Below, piece by piece: positions 6,447 to 13,260 of a stretch of DNA of 19,352 nucleotides. The first letter of the stretch is position 1, and every line of letters starts with the position of its first letter. Both the position numbers and the translations under genes were made by a program. Location: positions 1 through 19,352 of the forward strand of contig JAEZHO010000045.1 of assembly GCA_023416545.1 (NCBI GenBank), written 5' to 3'. Below the pieces are notes generated by a model. It made no database searches. It was not told the origin of the DNA and was given only the letters and a program-made list of their open reading frames with translations. Source of the DNA: Pseudomonadota bacterium (GTDB taxonomy: Bacteria; Pseudomonadota; Alphaproteobacteria; Rhizobiales; Rhizobiaceae).

Positions 6447-7724
6447 ATGCGACGTAACCTCCTCCCGATCCTGGCGCTGCTTACGAGCACGCTCTTCCTG
6501 TTCCTCGGCAACGGCCTGCAGGGCCTACTGCTCCCCGTGAGGGGATCGTACGAGGGCTATTCCAACGAGGTCCTCGGCCTTATCGGCACGACCTGGGCGA
6601 CCGGCTTCGTCGTCGGCTGCTTCGTCGCGCCCAATCTCGTCAGGCGCATCGGCCATGTCCGCGCCTTCGCAGGCTTCGGCGCGCTGATCTGCCTCAACGT
6701 GCTGCTCACCGGCATCCTCGTCGACCAGACCGCCTGGCTCATCCTCCGTGCGGTCACCGGGCTCTGCACCGCGGGCACGTCGATGATCATCGAAAGCTGG
6801 CTGAACGAACGCGCCACCAACGAGAGCCGCGGCGCGATCTTCTCCTTCTACATCTCCATCACCCTGTTCGGCGTCGTCGGCGGCCAGATGATGGTGCCGT
6901 TCGCGGACATCTCGACGCCCGTCCTGTTCATGATCTGCGGCATCCTCTACTGCCTCGCCATCATCCCGACCGCCGTTTCCAAGGCAGCCTCGCCGCAGCC
7001 GCTGAAGCGCGTCCGGCTGGACCTCAGGGCGCTCTACCGCAACTCCCCGGTCTCCTTCGTGGCGATCCTGCTGGTCGGTACCGCCAACGGCGCCTACGGC
7101 ACGCTCGCCGCCGTCTTCGGCGCGCGCGCCGGCCTCGACCCGTCGACCATCGCCGTCATGGTGTCGATCACCATCTTCGCCGGCGCGATCGCCCAGTTTC
7201 CCGCCGGACGATTCTCCGACCGGATGGACCGCCGTTTCGTGCTGGCCGCCCTGTCGGGACTTGCGGCGACCGCGGGCCTGGCGCTCTTCCTGTTCCGGCC
7301 GGAGAACGTCTATGCGATCATCATCCTGATCGCCGCCTATGGCGCCGCCGCCAACGCGCTCTATCCGATCGCCGTCGCCCATGCCAACGACCATGCCGCG
7401 CCGGAAGACTTCGTGAAGGTCTCGGGGGGACTGCTGCTGCTCTTCGGCATCGGCACGATCATCGGCCCGACGCTCGGCGGCCCGGTCATGACCTGGCTCG
7501 GCCCCTACGCGCTCTTTGCCGTCACCGCGCTTGCCCACATCCTCGTCACCGCCTATTCGATCTTCCGCAGCCGCCGGAGGCCGGCGGTGCCGGTGGAGGA
7601 TCGCGACAGCTATTCCGGCTCGCCCGCCCTCGCCCCGTCCTTGACGACGCCGGAGAGTCTGCTGCTTAATCCCCGTGCGGCCGAAGGCGGCGGCGACCAG
7701 GATCACGAGAGGCCCTCGTCATGA
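6447..7724 (+). CDS. MFS transporter (YcaD-like permease)
   Basis: A 425-residue major facilitator superfamily permease with about 12 hydrophobic segments. Features are a GNGLQGLLLPVRGSYEG first loop, a short basic loop LVRRIGHVRAF between segments 2 and 3 (MFS motif A region), and a second-half counterpart PAGRFSDRMDRRFVL (the clearest MFS motif, about residues 252-266). A hydrophilic tail of about 50 residues follows. The overall pattern resembles the YcaD-type drug or metabolite permeases; the substrate cannot be read from sequence. A perfect TATAAT at 6389-6394 lies upstream without a good -35. AAGGAGAG (6420-6427) lies about 20 bases before ATG 6447, an unusually long gap. A five-codon frame ATG CAC GAT GCG ACG TAA (6440-6457) overlaps the start. 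The last 4 bases overlap the DUF1192 gene (ATGA), so the two are translationally coupled. Confidence 0.88.
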   Translation: MRRNLLPILALLTSTLFLFLGNGLQGLLLPVRGSYEGYSNEVLGLIGTTWATGFVVGCFVAPNLVRRIGHVRAFAGFGALICLNVLLTGILVDQTAWLILRAVTGLCTAGTSMIIESWLNERATNESRGAIFSFYISITLFGVVGGQMMVPFADISTPVLFMICGILYCLAIIPTAVSKAASPQPLKRVRLDLRALYRNSPVSFVAILLVGTANGAYGTLAAVFGARAGLDPSTIAVMVSITIFAGAIAQFPAGRFSDRMDRRFVLAALSGLAATAGLALFLFRPENVYAIIILIAAYGAAANALYPIAVAHANDHAAPEDFVKVSGGLLLLFGIGTIIGPTLGGPVMTWLGPYALFAVTALAHILVTAYSIFRSRRRPAVPVEDRDSYSGSPALAPSLTTPESLLLNPRAAEGGGDQDHERPSS

Positions 7725-7912
7725 GCTTCATGGACGACGACAGACCCAAAAAGCCGGTCTCCCACGAGATCGGCTGCGAACTCGACGCCCTGTCGTCCGA
7801 CGAGCTCGACAGGCGGATCGCTCTGCTGCGGGAGGAAATCGTCCGCCTGGAAGAGGAAAAGCAGAAGAAGGCGGCCGGCCGCCGCGCCGCCGACAGTTTC
7901 TTCCGCTCCTGA
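7721..7912 (+). CDS. DUF1192 family small protein
   Basis: A 63-residue cytoplasmic protein. It starts MSFMDDDRPKKPVSHEIGCE and then has a heptad-rich acidic helix containing LDALSSDELDRRIALLREEI and VRLEEEKQKK. This is the conserved core of DUF1192, found widely in alphaproteobacteria, usually as a short coiled-coil protein. The function is unknown. Its ATG overlaps the stop codon of the MFS gene by 4 bases, so it is probably made from the same mRNA. A weak 5-bp hairpin (7915-7927, TCCCG/CGGGA) follows the stop but has no T-tract. Confidence 0.85.
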   Translation: MSFMDDDRPKKPVSHEIGCELDALSSDELDRRIALLREEIVRLEEEKQKKAAGRRAADSFFRS

Positions 7913-7952
7913 TGTCCCGAAACGGGAGATTTAGGACAGACCAATCCCGCCT

Positions 7953-7967
7953 TTAACCGGACGTTAA
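7953..7967. promoter_or_regulatory. CtrA full site 1 (TTAA-N7-TTAA) with -10 element
   Basis: TTAA at 7953-7956 and TTAA at 7964-7967 are separated by exactly 7 bases (CCGGACG), the consensus layout of the CtrA response regulator's binding site in alphaproteobacteria. A third TTAA follows at 7971-7974, and ACGTTAA/TTAACGT (7961-7967 and 7971-7977) form a perfect inverted repeat. TATGAT at 7982-7987 is a good -10; transcription would start near 7994. The box centre is then near -34, the position used at CtrA-activated promoters. It probably drives the candidate RNA at 7994-8093. Confidence 0.65.
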
Positions 7968-7993
7968 GCATTAACGTACATTATGATGAACAT

Positions 7994-8093
7994 CCGGGCC
8001 TCCTGGATTCAGACGGTTTTCACCATGTGGCGACTGGGTCTGACTTTTCTCCCTGTTTTACCTTGAGAGCCGCTTTCGCGGCTCTTCTTTTTT
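7994..8093 (+). ncRNA. Candidate CtrA-controlled small RNA upstream of rcdA
   Basis: No convincing coding frame occupies this stretch. A -10 element (7982-7987) under a CtrA box lies at the front, and a strong intrinsic terminator at the back, giving an RNA of about 100 nt. Three hairpins can be drawn. The first pairs TCCGGG (7993-7998) with CCTGGA (8002-8007). The second pairs TCAGAC (8009-8014) with GTCTGA (8038-8043) and has a small inner CAC/GTG hairpin. The third is the terminator, AGAGCCGC/GCGGCTCT. A CCTCCT sequence (7999-8004), complementary to Shine-Dalgarno sequences, lies in the first loop, and a pyrimidine-rich single-stranded stretch (8043-8061) precedes the terminator. Both are usual in rhizobial trans-acting small RNAs. 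I do not recognise the family. The alternative is an attenuator in a long rcdA leader. Confidence 0.5.
8066..8093 (+). terminator. Intrinsic terminator in the DUF1192-rcdA gap
   Basis: A perfect 8-bp stem (AGAGCCGC 8066-8073, GCGGCTCT 8078-8085) with a TTTC loop is followed by TCTTTTTT. It is far from the DUF1192 stop (about 155 bases) and upstream of rcdA, so its natural substrate is a transcript that begins inside the gap. Confidence 0.88.
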
Positions 8094-8117
8094 GCGCGCC
8101 GAGCAAAGGTGTGGGTA

Positions 8118-8132
8118 TTAACCCTTCCTTAA
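8118..8132. promoter_or_regulatory. CtrA full site 2 in the rcdA promoter region
   Basis: TTAACCCTTCCTTAA has the TTAA-N7-TTAA layout. It lies downstream of the terminator and 118 bases before the rcdA start. A TATAAA at 8155-8160 is a possible -10, inside an imperfect 16-bp palindrome (8145-8161 region, GTTTA...TAAAC). The gap from the box to it (22 bases) is longer than at site 1, so activation, repression or both are possible. A further TTAAC half site is at 8168-8172. Confidence 0.65.
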
Positions 8133-8249
8133 GAAACGGCTTGCGGTTTACAGCTATAAACTCCATCTTAACTTCTAGGAGAGGCGCCAGGGAACTTTCC
8201 CTTCCCGGGGTCATTGCCTGTATTGTGATGCGTTAGCAGGATGATTTCG

Positions 8250-8759
8250 ATGTCCGAACACGGATTGAACACCGTCAACTTTGCAGGCCGCGCCGCAGCT
8301 TCGTCGCAGTTCAAGGCGCTCTATACCGAGGGCATGGCCCTGGTCGAGGAGACCGCAAGCTACCTCGACGGCCCGGGTCGTGCAGCCTCCAAGGTCCTGC
8401 CGCGCGTGGCTTCCGTGCTCTATGCCGCAGAATCGATGCGCCTCACCACCCGCCTGATGCAGATGGCATCCTGGCTGCTGCTGCAGCGCGCCGTCAACAA
8501 TGGCGAGATGAGCCGCGACCAGGTCCTGGCCGAGAAGAACAAGGTTCGCCTCGACGGCTTCAACGTCGACAAGAACGCACCGGGCTGGCTGGACCTTCCG
8601 GAGGGCTTCCGCGACCTCGTGGAGCGCTCGCTGAGGCTCCAGAACCGCGTGGCGCTTCTCGACCGCGAGATCTATCGCCCGGGCGATGCCCCGGTGCCCA
8701 GCAACGAGAACGGCGTGCGCGCTCAGCTTCATCTCCTGCACACGGCCTTCGGCGCCTGA
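8250..8759 (+). CDS. rcdA: RcdA, regulator of CtrA degradation (DUF1465)
   Basis: RcdA is a small helical adaptor that, in Caulobacter, helps bring the cell-cycle regulator CtrA to the ClpXP protease together with CpdR and PopA. The 169-residue product matches the DUF1465/RcdA family almost along its whole length: FKALYTEGMALVEETASYL, YAAESMRLTTRLMQMASWLL, RDQVLAEKNKVRLDGFNVD and LRLQNRVALLDREIYRP. I chose ATG 8250 because GCAGGA ends 8 bases before it; ATG 8241 is too close to that site. The start is preceded by a CtrA full site, which suggests that CtrA controls the gene for its own adaptor. It ends in a UUCG-loop terminator and converges on rpmE. Confidence 0.93.
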   Translation: MSEHGLNTVNFAGRAAASSQFKALYTEGMALVEETASYLDGPGRAASKVLPRVASVLYAAESMRLTTRLMQMASWLLLQRAVNNGEMSRDQVLAEKNKVRLDGFNVDKNAPGWLDLPEGFRDLVERSLRLQNRVALLDREIYRPGDAPVPSNENGVRAQLHLLHTAFGA

Positions 8760-8780
8760 TCGGCGACCGATCCGGAACAG

Positions 8781-8803
8781 GCGGGCTTCGGCCCGCTTTT
8801 TTT
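8781..8803 (+). terminator. Intrinsic terminator after rcdA
   Basis: GCGGGC and GCCCGC close a TTCG tetraloop (8781-8796), followed by seven T residues. It begins 21 bases after the rcdA stop. This is a textbook strong terminator. Confidence 0.93.
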
Positions 8804-8830
8804 GTGCCGTTTGAGCCGACCGCAAGGCAT

Positions 8831-8854
8831 AAAAAAACCCGGCCGGAGCCGGGT
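8831..8854 (-). terminator. Intrinsic terminator of rpmE
   Basis: Read on the minus strand, ACCCGGC/GCCGGGT forms a 7-bp stem with a 4-base loop (8837-8854), followed by seven T residues (8831-8837). It lies 27 bases past the rpmE stop codon and sits back to back with the rcdA terminator. Confidence 0.92.
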
Positions 8855-8881
8855 CTTTCAAAAACCACTTGCAGACAAGGA

Positions 8882-9103
8882 TTAGAGGCCGAGGCCGCCG
8901 AAACGCTTGTTGAACTTGGAGACGCGGCCACCGCGGTCCATGAGCTGCTGGTTGCCGCCGGTCCATGCCGGATGCGACTTCGGGTCGATTTCAAGGTTCA
9001 TGGTCGCGCCTTCCGAACCCCAGGTCGAGCGGGTCTCGTACTCGGTGCCGTCGGTCATGACCACCTTGATCGTGTGGTATTGCGGATGGATGTCAGCCTT
9101 CAT
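8882..9103 (-). CDS. rpmE: 50S ribosomal protein L31, zinc-free form
   Basis: L31 sits at the central protuberance of the large ribosomal subunit and helps bridge the two subunits. The 73-residue product begins MKADIHPQYHTIKVVMTDGT and ends GGRVSKFNKRFGGLGL; TRSTWGSEGA and SHPAWTGGNQ are family hallmarks. It contains no cysteine, so the CxxC zinc ligands of the C+ form are absent, as is usual for rhizobial L31. ATG 9103 is chosen because AGGA (9115-9112, minus strand) lies 8 bases upstream and the family begins there; the open frame back to 9163 is not conserved. It is a single gene with its own terminator, convergent with rcdA and divergent from the ABC transporter gene. Confidence 0.95.
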   Translation of the reverse strand: MKADIHPQYHTIKVVMTDGTEYETRSTWGSEGATMNLEIDPKSHPAWTGGNQQLMDRGGRVSKFNKRFGGLGL

Positions 9104-9286
9104 GTCGATAATCCTGCGCTGCGAGGTCCAAATGTCGCAATTGCGATCGCAGACCCTCTTCAATAAATGAAGCCGCAGACCGGCTGGCCACGGCTTCCCA
9201 ATTCGATGCGGAGCCTATACAGGAAGGGCGCCGGGAGCACAAGTACCGCCGGTCTCAGAAAAGAGTCCGATCAATCCGGGGATAAA

Positions 9287-11083
9287 GTGGCGCATTCAGA
9301 AGAACGACAGGCAAATGGCAAGGGCATCCGCCCGCTTGCGAGGCTCCTTCCCTATCTGTCACGCTACCGTGGCCTCGTCATGGGCGCCCTCTTCAGCCTC
9401 ATCCTCTCCGCCGCCGCGACGCTTGCGCTGCCGCTCGCGGTCCGGCGCATGGTCGACCGCGGCTTCGCGGCCGCCGACGGAAGCTTCATCGACAACTATT
9501 TCGGCATGCTTCTGGCGCTGGCGAGCCTCCTCGCGCTGGCGAGCGCCCTTCGCTACTATTTCGTCATCACAGTCGGCGAGCGCGTGGTCGCCGACCTTCG
9601 CCGCGACGTCTTTGCGCGCGTGACCCGCCTTTCGCCCGCCTTCTTCGACGTCAACCAGTCGGGCGAGATCGTCTCCCGACTGACCGCCGACACCACCCAG
9701 ATCAAGTCCGCCTTCGGATCCGCCGCCTCCCAGGCGCTGCGCAATACCATCCTCTGCATCGGCGCGATGGCGATGATGATCTACACGAGCCCGCAGCTTT
9801 CAGGGCTCGCGCTCGGCGCAATCCCGGTCATCGTCTTCCCGCTGGTCGCCTTCGGCCGCTCGGTCCGCAAGCGCTCCCGCGCCGCGCAGGATACCCTTGC
9901 CCGCACCTCCGCCTTCGCGTCTGAGACGATCGGCGCCACCCGCACCGTCCAGGCCTTCAACGGCGAGGCCGCCGCGGCGGCGCGCTACGGGGCGACCGTC
10001 GAGGATGCCTTCGACGCCGCCCGCGCCGCCATCCGCTCGCGTGCGCTGCTGACGGGCTTTGCGATCCTCATGGTCTTCGGCAGCATCGTCGGCGTGCTCT
10101 GGTACGGCGCCCAGAACGTGCTCGCCGGCACGATGACGGCAGGAACGCTCGGCCAGTTCGTCCTCTATTCGGTGATTGCCGCAAGCGCGCTCGGCCAGCT
10201 CTCGGAAGTCTGGGGCGAACTCTCGCAGGCCGGCGGCGCCGCCGAACGCCTGTCGGAACTTCTGGACGAGGTGCCGGCGGTGCGCGATCCGGCCTCCCCT
10301 ATCGCCCTTCCCCGCCCGCCGCGCGGCGCCGTCAGCTTCGACGACGTCTCCTTCGCCTATCCCTCCCGCGAGAACACCGTGACGCTGAACGGGCTTAGCC
10401 TCGATGTCCGTCCGGGCGAGACGGTCGCGATCGTCGGCCCGTCGGGCGCCGGCAAGAGCACCATCTTCTCGCTTCTGCTGCGCTTCTACGATCCGGTCTC
10501 CGGGACCGTGCGGCTCGACGGCGTCGACCTGCGGGATGCAGCGCTCGCCGATATCCGCAGCCGGATCGCGCTCGTGCCGCAGGACGTGACGATCTTTGCG
10601 GCTTCCATCCACGACAACATCGCCTTCGGCACCGCCGGCGTCAGCCGCGAGGCGGTGCGTGCCGCCGCCATCGCCGCGCAGGCGCACGAATTCATCGAGA
10701 AGCTCGAGCACGGCTACGACACCCTTGCCGGCGAGCGCGGCGTGACCCTTTCGGGCGGCCAGCGGCAACGGATCGCCATCGCCCGCGCCATCCTGCGCGA
10801 CGCGCCTGTCCTGCTCCTCGACGAGGCGACTTCCGCCCTCGACGCCGAGAGCGAGACGCTCGTGCAGAAGGCGCTCGACGGGCTGATGAAGGAACGGACG
10901 ACGCTGGTCATCGCCCATCGCCTGGCGACCGTCCTCAAGGCAGACCGCATCCTCGTCATGGAAGACGGGCGGATCGTCGAGGAAGGGACACATCAAAGCC
11001 TCGTCGCGAAGGGCGGCCTCTACGCCAGGCTGGCGCGGCTGCAGTTCCACGACATGGAACGCCCGGCGGTCAGCGCTCTGTAA
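9287..11083 (+). CDS. ABC exporter, fused membrane and ATPase domains (MsbA/LmrA type)
   Basis: A half-transporter that should act as a homodimer in the inner membrane to export a lipid-like or hydrophobic substrate. From GTG 9287 it has 598 residues, a normal length. An N-terminal six-helix exporter domain (about 20-310) carries FFDVNQSGEIVSRLTADT. The C-terminal ATPase has Walker A GPSGAGKST (about 384), Q-loop VPQD, signature LSGGQ (about 487), Walker B VLLLDEATSALD (about 507) and H-loop IAHR. Start choice is uncertain. GTG 9287 has GGGGA just upstream, and homologues begin near ERQANGK. In-frame ATGs at 9167 and 9209 lack ribosome sites and would crowd the rpmE promoter. The last 14 bases overlap the convergent OmpA-like gene. 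The substrate is unknown. Confidence 0.9.
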   Translation: MAHSEERQANGKGIRPLARLLPYLSRYRGLVMGALFSLILSAAATLALPLAVRRMVDRGFAAADGSFIDNYFGMLLALASLLALASALRYYFVITVGERVVADLRRDVFARVTRLSPAFFDVNQSGEIVSRLTADTTQIKSAFGSAASQALRNTILCIGAMAMMIYTSPQLSGLALGAIPVIVFPLVAFGRSVRKRSRAAQDTLARTSAFASETIGATRTVQAFNGEAAAAARYGATVEDAFDAARAAIRSRALLTGFAILMVFGSIVGVLWYGAQNVLAGTMTAGTLGQFVLYSVIAASALGQLSEVWGELSQAGGAAERLSELLDEVPAVRDPASPIALPRPPRGAVSFDDVSFAYPSRENTVTLNGLSLDVRPGETVAIVGPSGAGKSTIFSLLLRFYDPVSGTVRLDGVDLRDAALADIRSRIALVPQDVTIFAASIHDNIAFGTAGVSREAVRAAAIAAQAHEFIEKLEHGYDTLAGERGVTLSGGQRQRIAIARAILRDAPVLLLDEATSALDAESETLVQKALDGLMKERTTLVIAHRLATVLKADRILVMEDGRIVEEGTHQSLVAKGGLYARLARLQFHDMERPAVSAL

Positions 11084-12101
11084 GCTTCAGCTCGATGCGC
11101 CGGTTCTGGTTGCGGGCCTCCGGGGCATCTCCCGCGGCGATCGGCTGGAATTCCCCGAACCCCGCGGCCACCAGCCGGTTTGCCGGCACGCCCTGCTCGA
11201 TCAGGTATTTGACCACCGAGGTCGCGCGGGCAGAGGAAAGCTCCCAGTTGTCGCGGTAGCGCCCGGTGCCGGAGAGCGGCGCATTGTCCGTATGGCCGTC
11301 GACGCGAAGCACCCAGTTGATCTCCGGCGGGATTTCCTTGGCGAGGTCGAGAAGCGCTTCGGCAAGCTTGCCCATCTCGACCCGCCCCGCATCGTCCAGC
11401 TCGCTCCCGCCGACCGGAAACAGCACTTCCGACTGGAACACGAACCGGTCGCCGACGATGCGGATGTTTTCGCGGTCGGAGAGGATTTCCCGCAGCCGCC
11501 CGAAGAAGTCGGAGCGGTAGCGGTTGAGTTCCTGGACGCGCTGCGCCAGCGCTACGTTCAGCCTGCGACCGAGGTCGGCGATCTGCGCCTGCGAATCCTG
11601 ATCCTTCGCCTCCGACGCCTGCAGCGCCTGCTCCACCGCGGCGATCTGCGCCCGCAGGGCGGCGATCTGCTGATTGAGAAGCTCTATCTGGCTCATCGCC
11701 CGGGCGCTGACCTGCTGCTCCTCGTTGAGGGTCTGCGTCAGTTCCCCGATCCGCGCATTGGCGGCGTCGCCGGCGCCGGTGCCCTGGTCGAGCAGGGACT
11801 GCAGGCGGGACCGTTCGTTCTCTGAGCTGGCAAGCGAAGACTGCAGGTTGGCAAGCGTATCCTCCAGGTCCTGCGCATTGCCCTTCTCGAGCGCCAGGAG
11901 TTCGGTCAGCTCGGCGATCTGCGTATTCAGCCGGTTCAGCACCTCGTCGCGCCCGCTGATCTCGCGGCTGAGCAGGAACTGCGCCAGCACGAAGACGGTG
12001 AGCAGGAACATGATGGCGAGAAGCAGGGTGGAGAGGGCGTCCACGAAGCCCGGCCAGTAATCGACGCCACGCTCGCGGCGGCGGTTCTTGACGAGCGCCA
12101 T
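11070..12101 (-). CDS. MotB/OmpA-like peptidoglycan-binding motor stator partner
   Basis: A 343-residue protein with the build of the MotB/TolR/ExbD partner of an ion-driven motor. A short basic cytoplasmic tail is followed by one membrane helix (about 19-46) whose WPGFVDALSTLLLAIMF matches the MotB pattern, placing Asp21 as the ion-carrying residue. A long coiled coil (about 50-195) comes next. Last is an OmpA-type peptidoglycan-binding domain (about 215-343) with DGHTD (268-272), NWELSSARA (285-293) and NQNRRIEL. It starts 3 bases after the stop of the MotA/TolQ-like gene, so both are one operon. Its stop overlaps the ABC transporter gene by 14 bases, tail to tail. No flagellar or Tol-Pal genes are nearby. 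Function beyond the motor architecture is unknown. Confidence 0.88.
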   Translation of the reverse strand: MALVKNRRRERGVDYWPGFVDALSTLLLAIMFLLTVFVLAQFLLSREISGRDEVLNRLNTQIAELTELLALEKGNAQDLEDTLANLQSSLASSENERSRLQSLLDQGTGAGDAANARIGELTQTLNEEQQVSARAMSQIELLNQQIAALRAQIAAVEQALQASEAKDQDSQAQIADLGRRLNVALAQRVQELNRYRSDFFGRLREILSDRENIRIVGDRFVFQSEVLFPVGGSELDDAGRVEMGKLAEALLDLAKEIPPEINWVLRVDGHTDNAPLSGTGRYRDNWELSSARATSVVKYLIEQGVPANRLVAAGFGEFQPIAAGDAPEARNQNRRIELKLTER

Positions 12102-12104
12102 CGG

Positions 12105-13154
12105 CTACTTGCTCCCGATCTTCTCGGAAAGGCGGTCGAGCGTCCGGCGCAGGACCTTGGCTTCCTCCTGCTGCGCCTCGATCCAGTCACGCAGCATCTG
12201 CTGCTCGTTGCGCATGTTCTTCACCAGCCCCTGGATGCCTTCGGCAAGGTTCGCCATCGCCGAGAGCGACTTGTCGCTGACCGCCCCGTCCCGCGCCTTC
12301 GCCTGCAAGGCGGAGAGCTTCCGCAACTGCTCGGTCAGTGCTCGCAGTTCCTCGTTGGAGCCGAGCCGGGAAGGGCCGGCCGCTGCCGGAGAAATGTCGG
12401 AGCCGACATCCGTGACGGAGGAGAGCCAGTTCTCCACCTCCATATAGAAACGGTTCTGCGCGCGCCCCGCCTGGATGTCGAGGAAGCCCAGGATCAGCGA
12501 GCCGGAAAGCCCGAGCAGCGAGGACGAAAACGCCGTGCCCATGCCCGAGAGCGGCGCCGTCAGGCCGCTCTTCAGTGCCGCCAGCACATCATTGGTGTCG
12601 CCGCCATTGGGATCGAGCGTCTGGATGACCGTGCTGATCGAGCCGATCGTCCCGATCAGGCCCCAGAACGTCCCGAGGAGACCGAGGAAGACCAGCAGGC
12701 CGATAAGATAGCGCGAGATCTCCCGCGATTCGTCGAGGCGCGTGCCGATCGAATCGAGGATCGAGCGCTGCGAGGAGGGAGAGAGCGCCATCATCCGCCG
12801 CCGGCCGATCAGGGCGCGCATCGGGGCAAGCAGCCGCGGTTCGCGACCGACCTTGTCGGCGCTTCCGGCGGCCCGGAACGAGTTGAACCACCGGACCTCC
12901 GGAATGAGGCTGATCACCTGGTTGAAGACCAGTACGATGCCGATGATCAGCACGCCGAGGATGAAGCCGTTCAGCCCCGGATTGGTCATGAAGGCGTTGT
13001 GCGCCTGGCGGTAGAGGATGGCGGCGATGAACCCGACGAGGATCAGGAAGATCACCATCGTCCACAGGAAGGGGACGGGATTGGAGAGCTTGTGACTGTA
13101 GCCGGTCCGACCGGTCTCCGACTCATCCAGTTCGTCCACTCTCGCATCCACCAT
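12105..13154 (-). CDS. MotA/TolQ/ExbB-like proton-channel protein
   Basis: A 349-residue inner-membrane protein with four predicted helices (about 28-48, 62-84, 149-175, 203-227). The third, with FLGLLGTFWGLIGTI, and the fourth, with MGTAFSSSLLGLSGSLILGF, match the ion-channel helices of the MotA/TolQ/ExbB family. A C-terminal cytoplasmic coiled coil (about 265-349) is unlike TolQ and ExbB, which end soon after the last helix. It should form a pentamer around a dimer of the downstream MotB/OmpA-like protein. ATG 13154 follows GGAGG at 13171-13167 (minus strand) with a long 12-base gap, and that site lies in a perfect hairpin. The gene is often labelled as flagellar MotA or ExbB, but the context supports neither. 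Confidence 0.87.
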   Translation of the reverse strand: MVDARVDELDESETGRTGYSHKLSNPVPFLWTMVIFLILVGFIAAILYRQAHNAFMTNPGLNGFILGVLIIGIVLVFNQVISLIPEVRWFNSFRAAGSADKVGREPRLLAPMRALIGRRRMMALSPSSQRSILDSIGTRLDESREISRYLIGLLVFLGLLGTFWGLIGTIGSISTVIQTLDPNGGDTNDVLAALKSGLTAPLSGMGTAFSSSLLGLSGSLILGFLDIQAGRAQNRFYMEVENWLSSVTDVGSDISPAAAGPSRLGSNEELRALTEQLRKLSALQAKARDGAVSDKSLSAMANLAEGIQGLVKNMRNEQQMLRDWIEAQQEEAKVLRRTLDRLSEKIGSK

Positions 13155-13165
13155 ATCGTGACTCG

Positions 13166-13190
13166 GCCTCCGGTCGTGTTTGCCGGAGGC
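13166..13190 (-). promoter_or_regulatory. Hairpin covering the ribosome site of the motor operon
   Basis: On the minus strand GCCTCCGG (13190-13183) and CCGGAGGC (13173-13166) form a perfect 8-bp stem with a 9-base loop. The 3' arm contains GGAGG, the only Shine-Dalgarno-like sequence before ATG 13154. If the mRNA starts upstream of 13190, the site is hidden. No T-tract follows, so it is not a standard terminator of the upstream suhB gene. Confidence 0.5.
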
Positions 13191-13260
13191 TAGTGGAAAA
13201 ATGAGACGAATTGAAGTGTGTTACAGTCCGGCAGCCCGGGATGGCGGGCCGCGCCCGTCC

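Noticed and set aside
7915..7927. Hairpin TCCCG/CGGGA after DUF1192 as a terminator
   Set aside because: Only 5 bp with a 3-base loop and no T-tract; too weak to call.
8804..9166. 120-residue plus-strand frame across rpmE
   Set aside because: It begins in the terminator region and is antisense to L31; no ribosome site or family similarity.
12105..13154. Zorya anti-phage motor (ZorA/ZorB) for the MotA/MotB-like pair
   Set aside because: The architecture is similar, but no ZorC, ZorD or ZorE-like gene lies on either side; the neighbours are suhB and an ABC exporter. I keep it as an unassigned motor.
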